Shown here piece by piece: positions 21,160 through 29,878 of a stretch of 64,000 bases of DNA. The notes under the pieces were generated by a model. It made no database searches, had not been told where the DNA came from, and saw only the letters and a program-made list of their open reading frames with translations. The DNA is taken from positions 186,001 through 250,000 of the forward strand of contig NZ_FXWH01000001.1 in the NCBI RefSeq assembly GCF_900177775.1, read 5' to 3'. The first letter of the stretch is position 1. Each line of letters starts with the position of its first letter. Origin of the DNA: Pseudidiomarina planktonica. GTDB taxonomy: Bacteria > Pseudomonadota > Gammaproteobacteria > Enterobacterales > Alteromonadaceae. The position numbers and the translations under genes are program-made.

Positions 21160-22653
21160 ATGAAAGAAGAGCATTTTGCGGCACTAGATATAGGTTCAAA
21201 CAGCTTCCACTTAGTTACCGCCCGAGTAATAGACAGACATCTGCAACCCCTGCTGCAATTTAAGCAAAAGGTGCAGCTGGCGGGTGGTTTGAATAAAAAG
21301 AAGAAACTCACCAAAGACGCCATGCAACGAGGTTTGGATGCGCTTGCACTTTGTGCGCAGCGGCTGGATGGTTTTCTTCCGGAGCATGTACAAGTGGTAG
21401 CTACCCACACGTTACGCGAGGCAAATAATGCCGACGTGTTTCTGGCTCGAGCGGCTGAAGTGTTTCCTTTCACTATTAATATCATTTCCGGTCATGAAGA
21501 AGCGCGGCTGATTTATAAAGGAGTCGCCCAAACCAGCCCTTATCAGGGCAAACGCATGGTGTTTGATATAGGTGGCGGCAGCACCGAAGTGATTACCGGA
21601 CATGAATTCGAACCTGACCTACTAAGTTCTCGATCAATGGGCTCGGTAAGCTTTACCGAACGTTATTTTGCTGCTGGCGAAGTAACCGAAAAGCGGTTTA
21701 AAAAAGCACTGGTTGCCGCTCGTAGTGAGTTGGAACCTATTGCGGCGAATGTTCGTAAGTTTGCTGCCCAGCGGGTGATTGGCACTTCGGGCATGATTAA
21801 AGCCATTAGCAAGTGGATGCAATTGCGCGACCAGTCGGCATCCGGCCAAGTGACGCTGGAGCAGGCGTACAAATGTCGGCAAGAGTTGTTGCAGCATAAA
21901 CACATTGCTACCTTCGAAGCCCTTGGCATTGAGCCAGAGCGCAAAGCCATATTGCCAGCCGGGCTTGCCATTCTGATTGCGTTAATGGAAGAGCTTGAAG
22001 TTAAGTCACTAGAAGTTCATGACGCGGCCCTGCGCGAAGGTGTGCTGTACGAGTTAACCGATCGGGTGATTGGGCATCAGGATGTACGCCAGCGCACGGT
22101 GGAAGCTATGGCAGCACGCTATCGCATTGATAACAGCCATGCGGATACGGTTGCGAAAACTGCTATGTTAATGCTGAGTCAGGTGGCCAAACAGTGGAAG
22201 CTGGATGCCAAAGATTGGGAGCAACGCTTGCAATGGGCAGCGCAGTTGCATGAAGTTGGTTTGCACATTAATTCCACGGGCATTCAAAATCACTCGGGTT
22301 ATATTGTGCAAAACGCCGACATGCCGGGCTTTAGTAAAGAAGAGCAACTGCTACTGGCGACTTTGGTGCGGAGTTTTCGTAAGCGAATCCGATCTGATCG
22401 CCTTCCTACGTTGCATTTATTCGAAGGGCACGACGTGAATCGGCTGGTTGGGCTGCTGCGTCTGGCGGTATTATTTAACACCGATCGACAGCCATCGCTA
22501 CTGTTAGACCAACTGCAGGTGAAAGGTGATTTATTGCTGCTGTATTTAACCGCGGAAGGGTGGGAAAACCCTATGTTGGTTAGCGATTTAGAGGCTGAAG
22601 TAAGGCAACAGCAAAAGTTAGGTATTCAGTTGCGTTTGGTAGGTGAAAATTAA
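21160..22653 (+). CDS. ppx: Exopolyphosphatase (Ppx/GppA family)
   Basis: Removes terminal phosphate from polyphosphate; some relatives hydrolyse pppGpp. 497 residues, the long Ppx form with a C-terminal HD-like helical domain. The N-terminal ASKHA fold shows AALDIGSNSFHLV (phosphate 1), GGGSTEV at about 145 (phosphate 2) and a conserved HEEARLIYKG segment. The C-terminal domain (about 310-497) contains QLHEVGLHINSTGIQNHSGY. Translation is almost certainly coupled to ppk (2-base gap). Family members are hard to separate into Ppx and GppA, but the ppk context favours Ppx. Confidence 0.95.
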   Translation: MKEEHFAALDIGSNSFHLVTARVIDRHLQPLLQFKQKVQLAGGLNKKKKLTKDAMQRGLDALALCAQRLDGFLPEHVQVVATHTLREANNADVFLARAAEVFPFTINIISGHEEARLIYKGVAQTSPYQGKRMVFDIGGGSTEVITGHEFEPDLLSSRSMGSVSFTERYFAAGEVTEKRFKKALVAARSELEPIAANVRKFAAQRVIGTSGMIKAISKWMQLRDQSASGQVTLEQAYKCRQELLQHKHIATFEALGIEPERKAILPAGLAILIALMEELEVKSLEVHDAALREGVLYELTDRVIGHQDVRQRTVEAMAARYRIDNSHADTVAKTAMLMLSQVAKQWKLDAKDWEQRLQWAAQLHEVGLHINSTGIQNHSGYIVQNADMPGFSKEEQLLLATLVRSFRKRIRSDRLPTLHLFEGHDVNRLVGLLRLAVLFNTDRQPSLLLDQLQVKGDLLLLYLTAEGWENPMLVSDLEAEVRQQQKLGIQLRLVGEN

Positions 22654-22673
22654 CCCGTGGCGGGCGCCACGGG
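22654..22673. terminator. Hairpin between ppx and the convergent SDR gene
   Basis: A perfect 8-bp GC-rich stem (CCCGTGGC / GCCACGGG) with a GGGC loop begins directly at the ppx stop codon. There is no T-run on the plus strand; on the minus strand TTAATTTT follows, so it may terminate the SDR gene better than ppx. Confidence 0.55.
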
Positions 22674-22688
22674 CTACATTACTTGAAA

Positions 22689-23426
22689 TTACAATTCTTG
22701 CTTAGTTGGGCGAATAATCATCTCATTCACATCAACTTCACCCGGCTGCTCAATGGCAAAGGTAATAGCACGGGCAATGGCATTCGAGTCGATCGCATCG
22801 TTGTACAGATCGTCAGCCATCTCTTTCGAATCTTTGTGACTAATATGATCAGTCAGTTCGGTGGCTACCGCGCCCGGTGAAATATTGGTAGCGCGAATTT
22901 CGCCATTTGACTCCTGGCGAATACCCTCGCTAATAGCTTTCACTGCAAACTTAGTCGCGCAGTAAACCGTCGCTCCCGGAAATACCACATGACCGGCAAC
23001 GGATGACAGATTAATAACGTGACCGCTGTGCTGTTCACGCATGGTTGGTAGCACTGCGCCCACACCATACATTACACCTTTAATATTCACGTCTATCATC
23101 TGGTCCCACTCGTCTACTTTTAATTCGTCCAGTGGTGCAAGTGGCATTAGGCCGGCATTGTTTACCAGCACGTCAATACGACCGAATTCGTCGCGGGCAG
23201 CTTTGGCAAGCGCTTCAACCTGATCACGCTTGGTTACGTCAACGGTTTTGTAAATGGCTTCGCCGCCGCTTTGTTTAATCTCATCAACCAGTTTTTTCAA
23301 ACGCTCTTCGCGACGCGCACCCAGCACCAGCTTGGCACCTTTCGCTGCCAACATTTTTGCGGATGCTTCACCCAGACCACTGCTGGCGCCGGTAATAATG
23401 ACTACTTTTCCTTTTACTTCAGACAT
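22689..23426 (-). CDS. Short-chain dehydrogenase/reductase (SDR)
   Basis: Classical SDR oxidoreductase of 245 residues. It has the NAD(P) site TGASSGLGEASAK (about 12-24), NNAG at about 88, the catalytic Ser in LSSVAG and the YCATK pair at about 155. The ARREER stretch after the second strand suggests NADP(H) preference. Its closest general type is the group annotated as serine/3-hydroxy acid dehydrogenases, but the substrate cannot be told. GGAGGG lies just before the ATG. It is single and convergent with ppx. Confidence 0.92.
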   Translation of the reverse strand: MSEVKGKVVIITGASSGLGEASAKMLAAKGAKLVLGARREERLKKLVDEIKQSGGEAIYKTVDVTKRDQVEALAKAARDEFGRIDVLVNNAGLMPLAPLDELKVDEWDQMIDVNIKGVMYGVGAVLPTMREQHSGHVINLSSVAGHVVFPGATVYCATKFAVKAISEGIRQESNGEIRATNISPGAVATELTDHISHKDSKEMADDLYNDAIDSNAIARAITFAIEQPGEVDVNEMIIRPTKQEL

Positions 23427-23489
23427 TATGCCCTCCGTTAATGGTTACAACTCGTGTACCTATAGTGCATGAGGGTGTGAGACTGTTTT

Positions 23490-24419
23490 TCAAGGGAGGG
23501 GGGCGATTTGGGGTTGATTTGTAAGCCACTGGGCGGCCTCTTCAAGAACAGCTTCTAACTGAGAGTCTCCGGCGCTGTCACGAAAGCCATGGTTAAGACC
23601 CGGTAGCATGCGTAGCTCAATATTTGAGGCGCCTGTTGCAATAATGGTCTTAATTTCGTGCTCGGTGTTAACCGGATCCACACTCTCATCATTAGCCGAT
23701 TGCATAATGAGTACAGGCGCCGAAATATGGTTGAGGGGAGCGTGTAGGTTTCGCCCCAGAGCGTCTTTCCAGAAGCTGTAGCCGTGACCACTCATAGTCA
23801 TAGCAAAAGGCTCATCAGTTGTTTTTATTTGCTCAGCGAAGCCCCGAAAACCTGCCAAAACATCGGGCAGTTGCTCGGCAGGAACGGTTTTTCCAATACT
23901 GTATTCAACATCGTGCTGAAAGCTTGCGGAGCCGGCATTAATCGCGATCACGGCGTCAAGTTTCGGTATTTTAGCGGCAACCGCAAGCGCCACAGATCCG
24001 CCTTCGCTGCCGCCAGTCATCACCAAATTCTGAAAGTCGTATTTATCACTTTTCATTATTTTCTGTAGCACGAGCTCAGCATCTGCAACGCGTTGGGTTA
24101 TAGAGTTATGCTGCAGGTAGTCGGCGGGGCAGTCGTCTCGTTCGCCGGTTTTATGCGCTAATGATTCATCAATACCGTATTTTTCAATGGTGAGCAGCGC
24201 AGCATCATGTTGAAGCGTCTGCCATATTTGCTTAATCGAGTTGCTATGACGAACGCTGTTACAGTCAGATCCGTGAAAAACAACCAGCAAACTGTCCGAG
24301 TCAGGATTATCCAGGTAGTACTCAACCGCCGAGCCGTCGTCGCGAGTGATTTCGGGTTCGGCGGTTAGGCCGGTATGCGGTAACAACAAAAAAACGGCGA
24401 GTATAAGTTTATGAGTCAT
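23490..24419 (-). CDS. Secreted alpha/beta hydrolase (dienelactone hydrolase/esterase-like)
   Basis: 309 residues with a signal peptide (MTHKLILAVFLLLPHTGLTA), so probably periplasmic. The alpha/beta hydrolase core has nucleophile Ser in GGSEGGS (about 139), an acid in QSANDESVDP (about 240) and His in LNHGF (about 277). An HGSDC segment near residue 50 fits the oxyanion region, and two cysteines (HGSDCN and DDCPAD) may form a disulfide. The substrate is unknown; an ester or short peptide is likely. It is a single gene with no clear operon partner. Confidence 0.85.
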   Translation of the reverse strand: MTHKLILAVFLLLPHTGLTAEPEITRDDGSAVEYYLDNPDSDSLLVVFHGSDCNSVRHSNSIKQIWQTLQHDAALLTIEKYGIDESLAHKTGERDDCPADYLQHNSITQRVADAELVLQKIMKSDKYDFQNLVMTGGSEGGSVALAVAAKIPKLDAVIAINAGSASFQHDVEYSIGKTVPAEQLPDVLAGFRGFAEQIKTTDEPFAMTMSGHGYSFWKDALGRNLHAPLNHISAPVLIMQSANDESVDPVNTEHEIKTIIATGASNIELRMLPGLNHGFRDSAGDSQLEAVLEEAAQWLTNQPQIAPLP

Positions 24420-24512
24420 GAGTATTTGTTCTTGGCTTAGCGTTATTTTTAGAGCGTTATTTCCAGATAAGTTCCAAATAAATTAATTACTTATGGTTTA
24501 TGCGAAAACTGC

Positions 24513-24544
24513 TTTACCCTAGTCTTTACTCCAGAGTTTATACT
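24513..24544 (+). promoter_or_regulatory. MerR-type promoter of the ZntR-like regulator
   Basis: A -35-like TTTACC (24513-24518) and -10 TATACT (24539-24544) are separated by 20 bases, the overlong spacer typical of MerR-controlled promoters. The dyad ACTC-CA-GAGT sits inside the spacer. The expected transcription start falls near 24551, which supports translation from the ATG at 24582. The gene is probably autoregulated. Confidence 0.5.
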
Positions 24545-24581
24545 AGTGCCAATCTTGATGGAAAAACCAATAGGTAAAACG

Positions 24582-25016
24582 ATGAAAATAGGCGAATTGG
24601 TTAAGTTGCATGGCATTAGCGTTGATACCGCTCGTTTCTACGAAAAGAAAGGTTTGATACAGCCAAGAGCCCGGTCATACGCCGGATACCGAATTTATAC
24701 TGCAGGCGACAGTGAGCGGCTTGGGTTCATTTTGCGGGCAAAAAATGTCGGTTTTAGTCTGGAGCAAGTGCGCGAGCTTTTGCAGATAGAAGACAATCGC
24801 TCGGCCTGGAGCTGTGAACACGTAAAATCCAAAGTCGATGAAAAAATGGCGGAGATTGAAGCGCAAATTACTCGGCTAAAAGGTTTCTACAGTTCGTTAG
24901 AGCGTCTCTCGGATGCCTGCTGCGGTGGGCCAGTGAGTGCCAAGGCCTGTTCTATTTTAGACTCGCTGGAAACAGGCGATGCTGTGAAATTAAAGCCACC
25001 GGCAGGGGCTGAGTAA
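24582..25016 (+). CDS. MerR-family metal-responsive regulator, ZntR-like
   Basis: Regulator of 144 residues. The winged helix opens with MKIGELVKLHGISVDTARFYE, followed by the dimer helix. The metal-loop cysteines match the ZntR layout: one in SCEHVK (about 80), a pair in DACCGG (about 114-115) and one in KACSILDSLE (about 124). ZntR-type proteins activate Zn(II)/Cd/Pb export genes by untwisting promoters with long spacers. No exporter gene is adjacent, so its main target must be elsewhere. The ATG at 24582 has an AGG site and follows the predicted transcript start; upstream in-frame starts at 24546 and 24558 are less likely. Confidence 0.9.
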   Translation: MKIGELVKLHGISVDTARFYEKKGLIQPRARSYAGYRIYTAGDSERLGFILRAKNVGFSLEQVRELLQIEDNRSAWSCEHVKSKVDEKMAEIEAQITRLKGFYSSLERLSDACCGGPVSAKACSILDSLETGDAVKLKPPAGAE

Positions 25017-25193
25017 AGCGGCACTTCTGTAAAGAACTGCTAAGCTAACGATTCGTTAATTGTTGATTTGGGTAACCCCCAGTAGGAAGTGTTGTCTGTA
25101 CCAAAAGACTAAAAAGCAACCAATTATCAACAGAATCCGTATTAGTTATTCTCTATAATCGCCGCCTTGAAAGTTTCCGGACCGGAGTTAGCT

Positions 25194-27050
25194 ATGAGCA
25201 TGCGCAACCTAAAGATCAAACAACGCCTGATACTAAGTACTGCAGTACTTGCCGTTGGTATTGTGGCGCTATTGCTGCTCGGGCTATATCAGAATGCTCA
25301 GAAAGATTCGCTGGCACGTGGGCAGGTGTTAACCGAAGCGCTTAGCAGTAGCATGCTCACACTGCGTCGTAACGAGAAAGACTTCTTGATGCGACAGGAC
25401 CCGAAATACCTCAACACTTTCGAAAATAATGCGAAGAGCCTGTTGCAGGAAAGCGCCGAATTACAGCAAGTTTTAGTACGTCACGGCATGCGTATCGACC
25501 TGATCGAGAAGTTTGACGACAATATTGATACTTATCGTGATCGCTTTGAGGCCGTTGTTGCTGCAACTACTCGTTCCGGTCTTACCCAAGAACTAGGTTT
25601 GCAGGGCACCATGCGCAAGCGTGCCTATGCGCTTGAAGATGAAGTAAACAGCGACGAACAACGTGTGCGCTTGTTAACGCTGCGTCGGCACGAAAAAGAT
25701 TTCATCATGCGTCAGGATTTAACCTATCAGCAGCGCTTTAATAATGATGCCAATGCATGGTTGGATGCAGCAAGCGATGCTGGCGTAGTTGGCGCGCTTG
25801 AAGATTATCAGGATGCTTTCAATGCGTATGTAGATGAGCGTGTTTTTATCGGCCTTGATCCGAAGAGTGGCACTTATGGCGAAATGCGTGCTGCTGTGCA
25901 CGATAGCGAAACCAATTTAGCCGACCTCAGCCAGCGTCTTAATACGCAAATGGCAACCGCCAGTAAAAATTTGAATACTTTATTTGTAGTGGTTGCGGTG
26001 CTTGTTTTGCTTATTGTGGTGCTGCTTAACGTATTAATTAGCCGAAGTATTATTCGTCCGCTCGTAGAGATGGAAACCGCCATCGGCGAAATTGCGGACG
26101 AATCTGACTTAAGCCGCCGTCTGGATGAATCCGGTAAAGACGAGCTGACCTTCGTAAATGTGAGTTTCAACCGAATGATGACCCAGTTCGAAGACGTTAT
26201 TCAGAACTTGAATGATGCCTCGGACCAGCTCTCGGCAGCGTCGCAGGAACTCAGTTCGGTCAGTGAAGAAGTTAGCAATATAGCGGTCGATCAGGAAAAC
26301 CAGACCACCATGATAGCCACAGCGGTTACCGAAATGGCGTCGGCCATTCAAGAGGTAGCCGGAAATGCTCAGCAAGCCTCGCAGTCGGCCGATGAAGCCA
26401 ATGGCGAAGCACGCCGTGGTCGCGAAAAAGTTGCTGACAACATTCAGGCAATGGAAGATTTGCAATTGTCGGTAACAGGCACCAGTGAGCGCCTGCAAAT
26501 TCTGAACGATCGCACCCAGGAAATCAGCGATGTGGTGAATGTAATTCAGAGCATTGCCGAGCAAACCAATCTGTTGGCACTGAACGCAGCCATTGAGGCC
26601 GCGCGTGCCGGTGAGCAGGGGCGTGGCTTTGCGGTAGTTGCCGATGAAGTACGTAGTTTGGCCGCAAACACGAAAAAATCTACTGAAACCATTCAGGCTA
26701 CCACCGAGCGCTTATTGCGCGGTGCCCGCGAAGCTATGGAAGCCATGAAAGTGTCGTCAGAGCAGGCCAACGAAAGTGCCGAACTGGCCCGTCAGGCAGG
26801 TGAGTCATTTGAAGGCGTAAGCACCGCAATCAGTACAGTAACGGATATGAATATTCAGATTTCTACCGCTACTGAAGAGCAGTCTACGGTTGCCAATGAC
26901 ATAACCAAGAACGTGAATGGTATGTCTGATAGCGTGCGAGAAGTCGTTACTGGCGCCAATCAGTGCGCGCAATCCAGTCAGGAATTGGCGCAACTTGCAG
27001 CCGATTTACAAACGCAAGTTACGCGCTTCCGGGTTTCTAAAAAGCGCTAA
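25194..27050 (+). CDS. Methyl-accepting chemotaxis protein with HBM-type sensor
   Basis: Membrane chemoreceptor of 618 residues, from the ATG at 25194 with GGAG six bases upstream. Topology: TM1 (about 9-33), a periplasmic helical sensor, TM2 (about 264-287), HAMP, then the signalling domain. The sensor contains two related segments, [13 protein letters not shown] and [13 protein letters not shown], the hallmark of helical bimodular (HBM) domains, which in studied cases bind organic acids. The hairpin tip is conserved ([20 protein letters not shown], about 462-481). It is convergent with the next gene, whose stop lies one base away. A TATAAT box lies at 25154-25159, without a good -35. The ligand is unknown. 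Confidence 0.95.
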   Translation: MSMRNLKIKQRLILSTAVLAVGIVALLLLGLYQNAQKDSLARGQVLTEALSSSMLTLRRNEKDFLMRQDPKYLNTFENNAKSLLQESAELQQVLVRHGMRIDLIEKFDDNIDTYRDRFEAVVAATTRSGLTQELGLQGTMRKRAYALEDEVNSDEQRVRLLTLRRHEKDFIMRQDLTYQQRFNNDANAWLDAASDAGVVGALEDYQDAFNAYVDERVFIGLDPKSGTYGEMRAAVHDSETNLADLSQRLNTQMATASKNLNTLFVVVAVLVLLIVVLLNVLISRSIIRPLVEMETAIGEIADESDLSRRLDESGKDELTFVNVSFNRMMTQFEDVIQNLNDASDQLSAASQELSSVSEEVSNIAVDQENQTTMIATAVTEMASAIQEVAGNAQQASQSADEANGEARRGREKVADNIQAMEDLQLSVTGTSERLQILNDRTQEISDVVNVIQSIAEQTNLLALNAAIEAARAGEQGRGFAVVADEVRSLAANTKKSTETIQATTERLLRGAREAMEAMKVSSEQANESAELARQAGESFEGVSTAISTVTDMNIQISTATEEQSTVANDITKNVNGMSDSVREVVTGANQCAQSSQELAQLAADLQTQVTRFRVSKKR

Positions 27051-27051
27051 T

Positions 27052-27420
27052 TCAACCGTCAGGCTGATTAGTGGCTTGCAGACGCAACTCAAGCAACCGG
27101 ATTTCACGCGCGGTGTGATTCCGGTTGATTTGCATGTAAATGAAAAGCTTAGTGGCTACTTGTGCGTTAAAGGTTAGAATTAACAGTACTCCCCAGAACA
27201 GTTCGTGCTCAGGTGCGGCGGTAAAGAATTGATAGCCACAGAACACCAGCAGTACTGACAGCACTAAGGCCAACACAAAAGCCACTTTTACCAGCCAGGC
27301 ATAGCCATAGTTGAAGCCTTGTTTCATGTAGCCCAGCAAGCTTTCGTCGTGATCCATTAATTTGTCTAGCTCTTTGGCTTGTTCGGCCAGGTCTTTTTTG
27401 ATTTGCTCATCAATGTTCAT
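27052..27420 (-). CDS. Small membrane protein paired with an ECF sigma factor (DUF6768-like)
   Basis: 122 residues: an acidic soluble N-terminus (about 1-35), two membrane helices (about 43-65 and 75-96) and a charged helical tail. I think it belongs to the DUF6768 group, from memory only. Its ribosome site AGGAG lies inside the last codons of the sigma factor gene, so translation is coupled. Small two-helix membrane proteins in this position often act as anti-sigma factors or helpers, so a regulatory role over the sigma factor is a reasonable inference; no known anti-sigma motif is visible. Confidence 0.8.
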   Translation of the reverse strand: MNIDEQIKKDLAEQAKELDKLMDHDESLLGYMKQGFNYGYAWLVKVAFVLALVLSVLLVFCGYQFFTAAPEHELFWGVLLILTFNAQVATKLFIYMQINRNHTAREIRLLELRLQATNQPDG

Positions 27421-27423
27421 GGT

Positions 27424-27945
27424 TTATTGCTCCTGACTTTTATAGTTGTTTCGTAAATTCTCGCGCGCTTTGTGCAATCGCGATTTCACCGTGCCTTCGG
27501 GTATCGACAACGCCAGCGCGGTTTCGGTTATGGAAAACTCATTCAAATAAAACAACTCAATGACATCGCGTTCATCTTCTTTCAAACCTGCTAGTAAAGG
27601 CGCAACGTCCAGAATTTCTGGGTTAGGCTGTCCTATCACTGTATGAGATTCTTCTATTTGATCGGTGCTAGCGGCTCGGTTCTGGCGCGCCCAGTCAATA
27701 ATTTCCCAGCGCAAGGCGCGGAATAGCCAGCTTCTGAATACCCTCACATCTTGTAGTAAACGTAAGCGCTTACTTACTTTCAGCCACACATTTTGTACCA
27801 GATCCTCGGCAACCATAGCGTCGTGTACACGAAGCACTGCGTGACGTTTCATCGGGTTAAAAAAATGGCGATACAGAGCAGCAAGCGCTTCGCTTTTGCC
27901 TTCTTGTGCCGCTAACACCAGAATTTCAATGTGCTGTATTTTCAT
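27424..27945 (-). CDS. ECF-type RNA polymerase sigma factor
   Basis: 173 residues with regions 2 and 4 only. Region 2 covers about 15-85 (AEDLVQNVWLKVSKR and FRSWLFRALRWEIIDWARQ). Region 4 covers about 115-165 (LKEDERDVIELFYLNEFSITE and IPEGTVKSRLHKARENLR). It is followed after three bases by the membrane protein gene, in the same operon. No promoter matching its own recognition sequence could be identified. Its signal is unknown. Confidence 0.94.
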   Translation of the reverse strand: MKIQHIEILVLAAQEGKSEALAALYRHFFNPMKRHAVLRVHDAMVAEDLVQNVWLKVSKRLRLLQDVRVFRSWLFRALRWEIIDWARQNRAASTDQIEESHTVIGQPNPEILDVAPLLAGLKEDERDVIELFYLNEFSITETALALSIPEGTVKSRLHKARENLRNNYKSQEQ

Positions 27946-28069
27946 CTATTGAATGCCCTGATTGCTCAGTCGTTCGTTCGGGTTTTAATATCGACTTTAT
28001 AACAAGACGAAGCAAATCGGCATCAGGTTCGGTAGGGGGAAGTTTTTTTAAAGGAATGGATTTTAACAA

Positions 28070-28092
28070 GGGCCTCATTTGAAATGAGGCCC
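28070..28092 (-). terminator. Hairpin downstream of the small lipoprotein gene
   Basis: A perfect inverted repeat, GGGCCTCATTT / AAATGAGGCCC, begins 8 bases past the lipoprotein stop on the minus strand. The following sequence (TTGTTAAAATC) is only moderately T-rich, so termination strength is uncertain. Confidence 0.6.
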
Positions 28093-28099
28093 GCAGGGG

Positions 28100-28390
28100 T
28101 TAGGCGTCGTTTGCTTTAAGCGGCGAATAAATACAAGACACGCCACCTTTGGTCATTGTTATGCTGAACCTGTGGTCGCAATTTACGGCTGCAAAAATTA
28201 CGGGTAATTGATCGTTACCAAAGGATTTCGGCAAGAACACAATTTTCTGCCCAACTTCGCAGCTAGCGGCGGTGATATCTTTTTGCCAGTCGCTAACTTC
28301 GCACAGATTTTCCTGATCAACAGAAGCCATTTGGGGACCACAGCCCACCAAACCTAACAAACAGGTACTTACTAATAGCTTTTTATACAA
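28100..28390 (-). CDS. Small lipoprotein of unknown function
   Basis: 96 residues. The start is a TTG with AGGA eight bases upstream; no ATG gives a better signal. It has a lipoprotein signal with lipobox LVGC, so Cys17 should be acylated. The mature part (about 80 residues) is small and beta-prone, with four further cysteines that may form two disulfides. No family recognised. A perfect 14-bp palindrome sits in its promoter region. Confidence 0.72.
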   Translation of the reverse strand: MYKKLLVSTCLLGLVGCGPQMASVDQENLCEVSDWQKDITAASCEVGQKIVFLPKSFGNDQLPVIFAAVNCDHRFSITMTKGGVSCIYSPLKANDA

Positions 28391-28408
28391 ACTTCTCTTC
28401 CTTCTAGT

Positions 28409-28422
28409 AATGATTAATCATT
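28409..28422. promoter_or_regulatory. Perfect palindrome upstream of the small lipoprotein gene
   Basis: AATGATTAATCATT is a perfect 14-bp palindrome 19 bases before the TTG start. It could be an operator. I cannot name the regulator. Confidence 0.3.
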
Positions 28423-28579
28423 TATTATTAGCGTTGGGCGCAGTTAACTACCCAAGCGATCACACTGTTTAGCTTACCTTACAACTTAACCGCATGGTAT
28501 GGGTCGACAGGGTAAGTTCCACCGACTATGGTTTATGTCATTGCTGTTGCAAACTGATGCAAGCCGTAGGAGAAAACCA

Positions 28580-29857
28580 ATGCCGAGTGTTGCATCGTCT
28601 GTTGCTGAAGGAAGCTCGTTGGAACAGACTTTACTCGCGCAGTACATGAGTGTGCGCGCGCAAACCATGGCGCTCATTGAGCCGTTAAGTGCTGAAGACA
28701 TGATGTTGCAGTCGATGCCTGATGCAAGCCCGACCAAATGGCATCTGGCGCATACCACCTGGTTCTTCGAGACTTTCTTGCTGCAACCTCACTTAAGCGG
28801 TTACCAGCCATTTAATGAGGCTTATCAATACCTGTTTAATTCTTACTACGAAACTGTAGGCGAACGCCACCCCAGGCCTCAGCGTGGTTTACTTTCGCGT
28901 CCTCTATTAACTGAAATTTTAGACTATCGTGCGCACGTTGACGCCGGTATGCAGCGGTTGCTGGCGACGCCAACCAGTGAAATTGAGTCTGCGGTAACTA
29001 TTGGTTTGCATCACGAAATGCAGCATCAGGAGTTATTGCAAACGGATATTAAACACGCGTTGTCACTAAATCCGTACGCTCTGAATCTTGATGCCGCAGC
29101 TTCGCCTGAAGCTGCTAATTCAGATACTCAGCAGAGTCCGGAATTTATTTATTTCGCCGGTGGTTTGTCGCAGGTTGGCACTGATGCTAACGAATGTTTT
29201 GCCTATGATTGCGAACAGCCCCGCCATCAGGTTTTCATTCCCGAATTTAGCTTGTGCGAACGACTGGTGACCAACGGCGAGTGGCTGGAATTCATGCAAG
29301 ACAACGGCTATCAGAATCCACAACTTTGGCTTTCCGACGGCTGGGCGACTGTGCAACAAGAAGGTTGGCAGGCGCCCCTATATTGGCACCGTGATGGTGA
29401 AAAATGGATGACTATGACTCAGCAAAACCGGGTGCCGTTAGATCTGAATGCGCCAGTTTGCCATATAAGTTATTACGAAGCCGACGCATTTGCGCGCTGG
29501 CGGGGGTGCCGTTTACCAACCGAGTTTGAGTGGGAGTTTGCCGCACAAGCGGCTGAAATTAATGGCAACTTTCTGGAGTCAGGGCATTTATTGCCACAAG
29601 CAGCACCACCGCAACCAGGGCTTAAGCAGCTATTTGGTGATGCCTGGGAATGGACTCAAAGTCCGTTTATTCCTTATCCCGGCTTCACCACGCCCGAGGG
29701 TGCACTGGCAGAATATAACGGTAAGTTTATGGCTAATCAGTGGGTGCTGCGCGGCGGTTCATGTGCAACGGCAAAGCAGCAATTGCGGGCAACCTACCGT
29801 AACTTTTTTTATGCCCATCAGCGTTGGCAGTTTACCAGTCTGCGTTTGGCGAAATAG
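28580..29857 (+). CDS. egtB: Ergothioneine biosynthesis protein EgtB
   Basis: Non-haem iron sulfoxide synthase that joins trimethylhistidine (hercynine) with a thiol donor. 425 residues from the ATG at 28580, chosen for its AGGAG site. The N-terminal DinB-like domain carries the three iron-binding histidines: His55 (WHLAHTTWFFE) and the HxxxH pair His145/His149 (HHEMQHQELLQ). The C-terminal formylglycine-enzyme-like domain (about 190-425) ends with WVLRGGSCAT and YRNFFYAHQRWQFTSLRLA. The next gene is egtD, 21 bases on. The thiol donor (gamma-glutamylcysteine or cysteine) cannot be told from sequence alone, and no egtA, egtC or egtE is present here. Confidence 0.95.
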   Translation: MPSVASSVAEGSSLEQTLLAQYMSVRAQTMALIEPLSAEDMMLQSMPDASPTKWHLAHTTWFFETFLLQPHLSGYQPFNEAYQYLFNSYYETVGERHPRPQRGLLSRPLLTEILDYRAHVDAGMQRLLATPTSEIESAVTIGLHHEMQHQELLQTDIKHALSLNPYALNLDAAASPEAANSDTQQSPEFIYFAGGLSQVGTDANECFAYDCEQPRHQVFIPEFSLCERLVTNGEWLEFMQDNGYQNPQLWLSDGWATVQQEGWQAPLYWHRDGEKWMTMTQQNRVPLDLNAPVCHISYYEADAFARWRGCRLPTEFEWEFAAQAAEINGNFLESGHLLPQAAPPQPGLKQLFGDAWEWTQSPFIPYPGFTTPEGALAEYNGKFMANQWVLRGGSCATAKQQLRATYRNFFYAHQRWQFTSLRLAK

Positions 29858-29878
29858 AATTCAAAATCAGGACGGTTT

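Noticed and set aside
25033-25060. Sigma-28 promoter for the HBM-type chemoreceptor
   Set aside because: TAAAGAAC is followed by a -10-like word at the wrong distance (9 bases instead of 11).
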